Below, in pieces: positions 5,700 to 10,621 of a DNA stretch of 10,621 bases (positions are counted from its first letter, which is position 1; every line of letters starts with the position of its first letter). Made by a program: the position numbers and the translations under genes. Below the pieces are notes generated by a model. It had not been told where the DNA came from. It searched no databases and saw only the letters and a list, made by a program, of their open reading frames with translations. The stretch spans positions 1-10,621 of the forward strand of contig CANQEC010000069.1 of the NCBI GenBank assembly GCA_947594335.1, written 5' to 3'. The stretch is from an uncultured Lachnospiraceae bacterium (GTDB lineage Bacteria > Bacillota > Clostridia > Lachnospirales > Lachnospiraceae).

Positions 5700-7523
5700 T
5701 TATTCCTGGACAAGTCCGTCCAGAAATTCTGACCGCTCTGCTGTGTTCCCGTGTTTTTCCCGGACATAAAACAGATGAAGACGGTCTCTGGCACGCGTCA
5801 TTCCCACGTAGAACAGTCTTCTCTCCTCCTCAATATCCGTCTCAAGCGTGGCCTTTTTATGCGGGATGATTCCCTCGTTGACATCGACAAGAAATACTTC
5901 CTTAAATTCCAGCCCCTTGGAGCTGTGCAGTGTGGCAAGCGTAACGGCGTCTTTGGACGCATTGTCCGACCGTGCTTTCTCCGCAACCGCTTTTTTGTAT
6001 TCTTCAATATGCGCAAGCCAGTCTTCCACTGATTCAAACGGTTTTGATCCGTCCTGAATTTCATTGAGAATATCAATCAGCTCTTCTTCCTTTATTCTCC
6101 GCTGATTGGCATACTCTTTCAGAAAACCCTCGTATCCTATGCCGAAGCGGATATAATTGACTGCCGCATACGGCTTCATCCCCCTCAGGATTCTGAGATC
6201 CGTTTCCATCCGGTCAATCCGGTCTATCATCCAGTCCTTTCCCTCATGATACATCCGGAGCGTTTCAAACGAGACAATGGCAGAATCAATGCAGTCTCTG
6301 GCAATATACCTTTTCGGCCGGTTCATCACCTGGAGAAATTCCTTCCGGTCCGTCTGCACCAGCGCAAGGTGGAGGTAGGCAAAAAGATCCCGCGCGATCC
6401 AGTGCTCATAAACATTCGGGAGAGTATCACGCATCACGAAAGGAAGATTGAATTCCAGCAGCCGTTCCGCGAACGGCTGTGCTGCCTGATTGGTCCGGAA
6501 CAGGATTGCGAAATCGGAACCGCTTCGTCCGTGCTCCATCCCATTTTTGATGCATTTGAGAATGTAAAGGATCTCATGCTCCTGATCCCGGAATTCCTGT
6601 ATGTTGACGGGCGGCCCGTCCGGTCTGACCGCATGCAGATTTTTCCTGAAACGATGCGAATTGTTCTGAATCACGTACAAAGCGCAGTTCAGGATCGATG
6701 GTGTGCTGCGGAAATTGCAGTCGAGCTCAATCACTTTTGCCCGCGGGTAGTCTTTTGGAAAGTTCAGCATAATCTCGGGCTTTGCTCCGCGGAAACGGTA
6801 GATTGACTGATCGTCATCGCCCACGATAAAAAGATTATCCTGCGGAGCGGCCAGCATCCGCACGATCTCATACTGCAGAGCATTGATGTCCTGAAATTCA
6901 TCCACAAGGATATAGCGGAAGCGCTGCTGCCACCCGGCCCGGATATCCGGGCGTTCCCTGAGCAGCTCGTAACTGTATGTGAGCATGTCGTCGAAGTCGA
7001 TCAGTCCCTGTTTCCGGTGTATGGCTTCGTATTTCCTGAAAATTTCCCGGAAGACATCCTCGGGACATGTGCTGGAGTAATAATGATTCAGATCGATCCG
7101 CTCGTTTTTTACCGTGCTGATTTCCGCGATCAGGTCAGACAGGAACTGTTTCTCATCTTCCGCGGCAATCCTGTGCTGCCTGGTCAGTTCCGAGAGGATA
7201 CGGTATTTCTGCTCCTCCCGCAGGATGTTTGCGGCCGTATAGTGATAGGCATGTTTGAGAATGCCGAAAAAGACGGCATGAAAAGTACCAAAAGTCACGC
7301 CGCGCGCTGCCGACATACGCAGAAAGCGTTCTTTCATCTCAACGGCGGCGGCTTTCGTAAATGTAATCACCAGAATATCCCTGGGATTTACTTTGTATTT
7401 CTCGATCAGATTCCGGATTCTTCCTGTGATCACCGTGGTTTTTCCCGAACCGGGACCGGCCAGTATCATAGCCGGTCCCTCGTTGTGGGTAATTGCCTGA
7501 AGCTGAGCTTTTGTTGCGTTCAT
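5700..7523 (-). CDS. ATP-dependent DNA helicase, UvrD/PcrA superfamily 1A, short form
   Basis: This is an SF1A 3'-5' DNA helicase, likely acting in repair or replication restart. It has 607 residues from the ATG chosen here. The motifs are in order: Q-motif region at the start, Walker A AGPGSGKTT (22-30), Ia TFTKAAAVEMKER (54-66), II LVDEFQD (206-212), III GDDDQSIYRFRGA (235-247), IV around FRTNQAAQPFAERLL (342-356), V TLHSSKGLEF (531-540), VI EERRLFYVGMTRARDRLHLF (566-585). The protein ends about 20 residues after motif VI, so the C-terminal extension of PcrA (usually about 720-740 residues in total) is absent. The start overlaps the gltX stop as ATGA, with GGAGG about 10 nt upstream inside gltX. 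The open frame reaches 7658, but that part is gltX sequence in another frame. It is the last gene of the ftsW-gltX cluster. PcrA itself is possible, but the short form argues for a paralogue. Confidence 0.94.
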   Translation of the reverse strand: MNATKAQLQAITHNEGPAMILAGPGSGKTTVITGRIRNLIEKYKVNPRDILVITFTKAAAVEMKERFLRMSAARGVTFGTFHAVFFGILKHAYHYTAANILREEQKYRILSELTRQHRIAAEDEKQFLSDLIAEISTVKNERIDLNHYYSSTCPEDVFREIFRKYEAIHRKQGLIDFDDMLTYSYELLRERPDIRAGWQQRFRYILVDEFQDINALQYEIVRMLAAPQDNLFIVGDDDQSIYRFRGAKPEIMLNFPKDYPRAKVIELDCNFRSTPSILNCALYVIQNNSHRFRKNLHAVRPDGPPVNIQEFRDQEHEILYILKCIKNGMEHGRSGSDFAILFRTNQAAQPFAERLLEFNLPFVMRDTLPNVYEHWIARDLFAYLHLALVQTDRKEFLQVMNRPKRYIARDCIDSAIVSFETLRMYHEGKDWMIDRIDRMETDLRILRGMKPYAAVNYIRFGIGYEGFLKEYANQRRIKEEELIDILNEIQDGSKPFESVEDWLAHIEEYKKAVAEKARSDNASKDAVTLATLHSSKGLEFKEVFLVDVNEGIIPHKKATLETDIEEERRLFYVGMTRARDRLHLFYVREKHGNTAERSEFLDGLVQE

Positions 7524-8980
7524 GAAAGCGCGGCCTCCAGTTTTGCAACTGCGCCCCGTATTCTGTTTACACTCTCCTCTTTCCCGATAATTTCCATAAT
7601 TTCGGTGGCTCCCGCGGGAGTCATCTGCTTCCCGGATACAGCGACGCGCGCCGGCCACAGCACGTAACCGTTTTTGTATCCTTTCTTTGCGATGTAATCC
7701 TTCAGGAGGTCAAACAGCGCGTCGTTGCTGTAATCCTCCTGTGCCTCAAACAGCGGAAGGAGGTCTTTGAGAACCTCAAGGGATGTCTGCGGGTTTGTCT
7801 TCATCTTTTTGTGCGTATAAATGGATACGTCGTATTCCGGGACCTCACCGAAGAAAGCAGCCAGTTCCGCGATATCCGGGAATACCTCGATTCTTGTCTT
7901 GACCATCGCCGCAATCTTTCTGAAATCAAGATCTTTTTTGACCGCATCCTTCAGGAAAGGAAGAGCGCGCTTATAGAACTCCTCGTCATCCATTGCCTTG
8001 AGATATTCTCCGTTCATCCATTTCAGCTTCTGAATGTCGAAGACCGCCGGAGATTTGCTCATATGATGGTAATCAAAAGCTTCGACAAGCTCTTTTAGCG
8101 AGAAGATCTCGCGGTTATCCTCAGGACACCAGCCGAGCAGTGCGACATAATTGACGATCGCCTCAGAGACAAAACCCTGTTCGAGAAGATCCTCATAAGA
8201 GGAATGTCCGGAGCGCTTGCTCAGCTTTTTATGCTCTTCGTTTGTAATCAGCGGACAATGTACGTAGACCGGAACCTCCCAGCCAAAAGCCTCATAAAGC
8301 CGGTTATATTTCGGTGCGGAAGAAAGGTATTCGTTGCCGCGTACAACGTGCGTGATTCCCATCAGGTGGTCATCCACAACGTTTGCGAAATTGTAGGTGG
8401 GAAATCCGTCTGATTTGATCAGGATCATGTCGTCAAGCTCCGCATTCGGAACCTCAATCTTCCCGTAGATTTCATCGACAAAACTGGTTGTGCCTTCCCG
8501 GGGGACGTTCTGGCGGATCACGAACGGTACGCCGGCCGCAAGCTTTGCCTCAATTTCTTCTTTCGGAAGATGCAGACAATGCTTGTCGTAGACGACGATC
8601 TCCTTGCCCGCAACCTCCTGCTTCAGAGATTCCAGACGCTCCTTATCGCAGAAGCAGTAGTATGCCTCGCCTTTTTCAATCAGTTTTTTTGCATATTCCA
8701 TATAGATGCCGGCTTTCTGGCGCTCGCTCTGTACATACGGGCCGCAGCCGCCGTCCTTGTCGGGACCTTCATCGTGAATCAGGCCGGTTTTCTCCAGCGT
8801 GCGGTAAATAATATCGACGGCTCCCTCAACGAGACGCTCCTGATCCGTATCCTCAATGCGCAGCATAAAGGTGCCGCCTTCATGCTTGGCGATCAGATAG
8901 GCATACAAAGCCGTTCTCAGATTTCCCACATGCATCCGCCCGGTTGGACTGGGCGCGAATCTTGTTTTTACCTTGCTCAT
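7520..8980 (-). CDS. gltX: Glutamyl-tRNA synthetase
   Basis: This class I aminoacyl-tRNA synthetase charges tRNA-Glu with glutamate; in many Bacillota it also charges tRNA-Gln, later amidated by GatCAB. It has 486 residues, the usual length. The HIGH motif appears as HVGN (17-20) after RFAPSPTGRM, and KMSKS as KLSKR (252-256). A zinc-type site is retained: Cys109-x-Cys111, then Tyr131 and Cys135 in YDKHC. The segments LRIEDTD (40-46) and DGFPTYNFANVVDDHLMGITHV are family signatures. The C-terminal helical anticodon-binding region runs from about 330 to the end. The start has AGAGG about 8 nt upstream. It follows ftsW by 79 bp, with no T-box structure in between, and its stop overlaps the helicase start. 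Confidence 0.97.
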   Translation of the reverse strand: MSKVKTRFAPSPTGRMHVGNLRTALYAYLIAKHEGGTFMLRIEDTDQERLVEGAVDIIYRTLEKTGLIHDEGPDKDGGCGPYVQSERQKAGIYMEYAKKLIEKGEAYYCFCDKERLESLKQEVAGKEIVVYDKHCLHLPKEEIEAKLAAGVPFVIRQNVPREGTTSFVDEIYGKIEVPNAELDDMILIKSDGFPTYNFANVVDDHLMGITHVVRGNEYLSSAPKYNRLYEAFGWEVPVYVHCPLITNEEHKKLSKRSGHSSYEDLLEQGFVSEAIVNYVALLGWCPEDNREIFSLKELVEAFDYHHMSKSPAVFDIQKLKWMNGEYLKAMDDEEFYKRALPFLKDAVKKDLDFRKIAAMVKTRIEVFPDIAELAAFFGEVPEYDVSIYTHKKMKTNPQTSLEVLKDLLPLFEAQEDYSNDALFDLLKDYIAKKGYKNGYVLWPARVAVSGKQMTPAGATEIMEIIGKEESVNRIRGAVAKLEAALS

Positions 8981-9059
8981 ATTTTCAACCTCTTTCTGTA
9001 TGATTTTCCGGTATCAGCCGGCAAATGGCCTCAGACGGCCCAAATCCCGCGGCCAGCGG

Positions 9060-10298
9060 TCAGTCAATGAACGTAATCTGCCGCGATACACTGAGCGCGA
9101 TCGCGATCTCACTCATCAAAAACAAAATGGATGTTCCCCCGTAACTGACAAACGGCAGGGTAATTCCCGTCGTCGGAATCAGATTGATGACGACCGCGAT
9201 ATTCAGCACCACCTGGAGGGCTATATGGATAAAGATTCCGGAGACGATCAGCGAGCCAAGCAGGTCCGGTGCGTTCTGCGCGATGAAAAACAGTCTGTAC
9301 AGCAAAAATACGAACAGCAGCATCAGAAGAGCCGCACCGAAAACGCCGAGTTCTTCACATATGATCGAGAAGATCATGTCATTCTGCGCTTCCGGAAGAG
9401 CGCCGAGCTTCTGCGCGCTGTTCCCAAGCCCTTTTCCAAGAAATCCGCCGGATCCGATCGCGTAAAGCGCCTGCATGACCTGGTATCCTCCAAGGCTTGC
9501 GTTTTCCTCGGGGTTCAGCCATACCTGAATTCTCCGGATGCGGAAGCTTTCGCTTCCCTCCATGGAAATAAAATGGTATACCAGCGCTGCGACCAGGACA
9601 GCTCCGATCACCCCCATGACGACAAACGGGATGGTTTTCGGGTGAACGATGAAGACCAGCAGGACGGAAATGCCTGCAATAATCAGCGCCGTACTCAGGT
9701 TTTCCGTGAAATAATAGGTGCAGACCGACGAGATGGCGCCGAACAGAAGAATCACGCAGGGACCCTTGATTCCCCGTATCTTACGTCCCATTTTCAGAAT
9801 CAGCGTCGGAAGAAACAGGATGACGGCAACCTTTGCGAGCTCCGCGGGCTGGAAGGAAATCGGCCCGATATAGATCCACCGCCGCGCTCCATTGACGGTT
9901 CTGCCGATAAATTTTGTCGCAATCAGCAGCGCTGTGGATCCCGCATACAGGTACGGAGACATTTTTGCCATAAAATGATAGTCGAACTGGGAAACAAACA
10001 GTGCGAGAATCAGAGCGCCCACGCTGATGACTGCCTGTTTGCCGAAATACATCATGTCGTCCCCGTTTTCTCCGAGACTTGCCTCGTATGCGCTTGTGCT
10101 GTACAGCATGACCAGTCCGAAACAGGTCAGCAGTATCACAATTGCCAGCAGATTATAGTCAAAATAATCACGTTCCCTGACAAGGATGGAACCAAGAAAA
10201 CCTTTTTTGCGCGGAGACTTTTTTGCGGGTTCTCCTTTTTTATACATCCGTATATTTTTTGCCCGGACAGGGCGCAGTTTATCTGATCTTGCCGCCAT
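9060..10298 (-). CDS. ftsW: SEDS-family peptidoglycan glycosyltransferase (FtsW/SpoVE-like)
   Basis: This polytopic membrane protein polymerises lipid II into glycan strands together with a class B penicillin-binding protein, at the septum or in the spore cortex. It has 412 residues from the chosen ATG. A basic cytoplasmic stretch (about 1-45) precedes roughly ten hydrophobic segments. SEDS signatures are NGARRWIYIGPISFQPAELAK (start near 136), ENLSTALI, GGYQVMQALYAIGSGGFLGKG, PEAQNDMIF (302-310, with Asp307 at the conserved catalytic position), ICEELGVFGA and GITLPFVSYGGTS. The start at 10298 has GGAGG 8 nt upstream; the open frame extends to 10337 but those codons lack a ribosome binding site. 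It heads the operon with gltX and the helicase. FtsW, SpoVE and RodA cannot be separated with certainty from sequence; the long GGF-GKGLG-S segment favours FtsW/SpoVE, and the neighbouring coat gene fits SpoVE. Confidence 0.94.
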   Translation of the reverse strand: MAARSDKLRPVRAKNIRMYKKGEPAKKSPRKKGFLGSILVRERDYFDYNLLAIVILLTCFGLVMLYSTSAYEASLGENGDDMMYFGKQAVISVGALILALFVSQFDYHFMAKMSPYLYAGSTALLIATKFIGRTVNGARRWIYIGPISFQPAELAKVAVILFLPTLILKMGRKIRGIKGPCVILLFGAISSVCTYYFTENLSTALIIAGISVLLVFIVHPKTIPFVVMGVIGAVLVAALVYHFISMEGSESFRIRRIQVWLNPEENASLGGYQVMQALYAIGSGGFLGKGLGNSAQKLGALPEAQNDMIFSIICEELGVFGAALLMLLFVFLLYRLFFIAQNAPDLLGSLIVSGIFIHIALQVVLNIAVVINLIPTTGITLPFVSYGGTSILFLMSEIAIALSVSRQITFID

Positions 10299-10368
10299 AA
10301 TCATCCCCTCCGTGTTCCCGGCGCCTCCTTCTTTCATCCGGCACCGACACTAAAATCCGGCTGCTGCG

Positions 10369-10397
10369 CGCTGCGGATTCTGCAGAATCCCACAGCG
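10369..10397 (-). promoter_or_regulatory. Palindromic hairpin in the ftsW leader
   Basis: GGATTCTGCAGAATCC at 10375-10390 is a perfect 16 bp palindrome. CGCTG (10369-10373) and CAGCG (10393-10397) extend it as a second stem block across a small internal loop. It lies about 70 bp upstream of the ftsW start and just downstream of the predicted promoter. It could be an operator for a dimeric protein or an mRNA hairpin; the sequence does not say which. Confidence 0.45.
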
Positions 10398-10408
10398 ATT
10401 ACTGCCTC

Positions 10409-10417
10409 ATCATACCA
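10409..10417 (-). promoter_or_regulatory. Extended -10 promoter of the ftsW operon
   Basis: On the minus strand TGGTATGAT gives a TATGAT -10 (10414-10409) with the TG extension. The hexamer 17 bp upstream, TGGAAA, is a poor -35. The leader would be about 100 nt and would include the hairpin at 10369-10397. Confidence 0.45.
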
Positions 10418-10463
10418 TAGATTGCGCTGTTTTTCCAGTACAACCATCATTTTCTTTTTTTGC

Positions 10464-10495
10464 GCATATAGTATTGTGAAATCAATCATAATCAT
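10464..10495 (+). promoter_or_regulatory. Possible sporulation-sigma promoter of the cotJA-like gene
   Basis: GCATATA at 10464-10470 and CATAATCAT at 10487-10495 are separated by 16 bp. This resembles sigma-E promoters (an ATATT-like -35 and a CATACAAT-like -10), although the -10 match is partial. The call rests mainly on the coat-gene identity of what follows. Confidence 0.3.
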
Positions 10496-10511
10496 CAGGA
10501 GACTCTCATAT

Positions 10512-10621
10512 ATGCAGGACTCATATCGTTCAGACTGCGGCTGCCGGAATCAGTCCAATAGCCGCGTCGATGAAATATACGAACATTTGGGTACGGCTGA
10601 CGCTCCGCTCGCCATGGCCTA
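10512..10621 (+). CDS. cotJA: Probable spore coat-associated protein CotJA (5' end only)
   Basis: Only the first 36 codons are in the window; the frame is open to the edge. The ATG at 10512 has CAGGAGA about 9 nt upstream. The peptide starts MQDSYRSDCGC and reaches DAPLAMA, with the next codon beginning TA (probably Tyr). CotJA proteins of Clostridia have a short variable N-terminus and then a PLAMAYVPWQ segment, so the visible end fits the start of that motif. In the family the gene leads a cotJA-cotJB-cotJC unit whose products sit in the spore coat, which would lie to the right. The assignment rests on few residues. The gene is divergent from ftsW. Confidence 0.6.
   Translation, partial: MQDSYRSDCGCRNQSNSRVDEIYEHLGTADAPLAMA

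Noticed and set aside
7524..7658. 45-codon N-terminal extension of the helicase frame
   Set aside because: This DNA encodes the C-terminus of gltX in another frame. The ATG at 7523 has a good ribosome binding site and begins just ahead of the expected Q motif.
8981..9059. T-box or terminator between ftsW and gltX
   Set aside because: Only 79 bp are available, with small GGCC and CCGG hairpins, no T-box core sequence and no T run. Read-through from ftsW is simpler.
8973..10286. Plus-strand open frame of 437 codons
   Set aside because: It lies antisense to the clearly conserved SEDS gene, has a composition rich in Asp, Gln, Arg and His typical of a shadow frame, and matches no family I know.
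10299..10337. 13-codon N-terminal extension of the SEDS frame
   Set aside because: The ATG at 10298 has GGAGG at ideal spacing; the upstream codons overlap that site itself.

Overview
The window looks like the chromosome of a spore-forming Clostridia bacterium, most likely a Lachnospiraceae-type Bacillota. The grounds are moderate GC with AT-rich intergenic promoters, strong GGAGG ribosome binding sites, a LuxS, a short UvrD-type helicase, a DUF1292 protein with an N-terminal cysteine cluster, a DUF5662 protein, and the start of what looks like a CotJA spore-coat gene at the right edge. All assignments come from reading motifs; no database search was run.

Layout, left to right. (1) Positions 1-928, minus strand: a YtrA-type GntR regulator and an ABC transporter ATPase overlap by 7 bp. 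A dense inverted-repeat operator covers their promoter. (2) 1104-1583, plus strand: luxS with its own promoter, ending at a hairpin shared with the converging gene. (3) 1719-5051, minus strand: exodeoxyribonuclease III, then a GlgX-like protein, then a DUF5662 protein. The GlgX-like and DUF5662 genes overlap out of frame by about 131 bp. (4) 5211-5564, plus strand: a DUF1292 acidic protein, divergent from exoA. (5) 5700-10298, minus strand: a SEDS glycan polymerase (FtsW/SpoVE), glutamyl-tRNA synthetase and a 607-residue UvrD/PcrA-like helicase. The last two share an ATGA stop/start overlap. (6) 10512 to the edge, plus strand: the start of a probable cotJA gene, divergent from ftsW.

Most genes are ordinary core functions: division or spore wall synthesis, tRNA charging, DNA repair, and the activated methyl cycle with AI-2 production. 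The standout is the GlgX-like protein. It keeps the glycogen-debranching fold and several family motifs, but it lacks the catalytic nucleophile Asp and the general acid Glu, and it has lost the loop region after strand beta-3. It reads as an intact pseudoenzyme rather than a decayed gene. Its 3' end is overprinted with the 5' end of the DUF5662 gene, so the two are probably translated together. Other points of interest are the four half-site operator of the GntR gene, a hairpin between convergent genes whose pairing is complete on only one strand, and a palindromic hairpin in the ftsW leader. No mobile element, CRISPR array, tRNA or rRNA was seen, and no gene-free stretch exceeds 300 bp.
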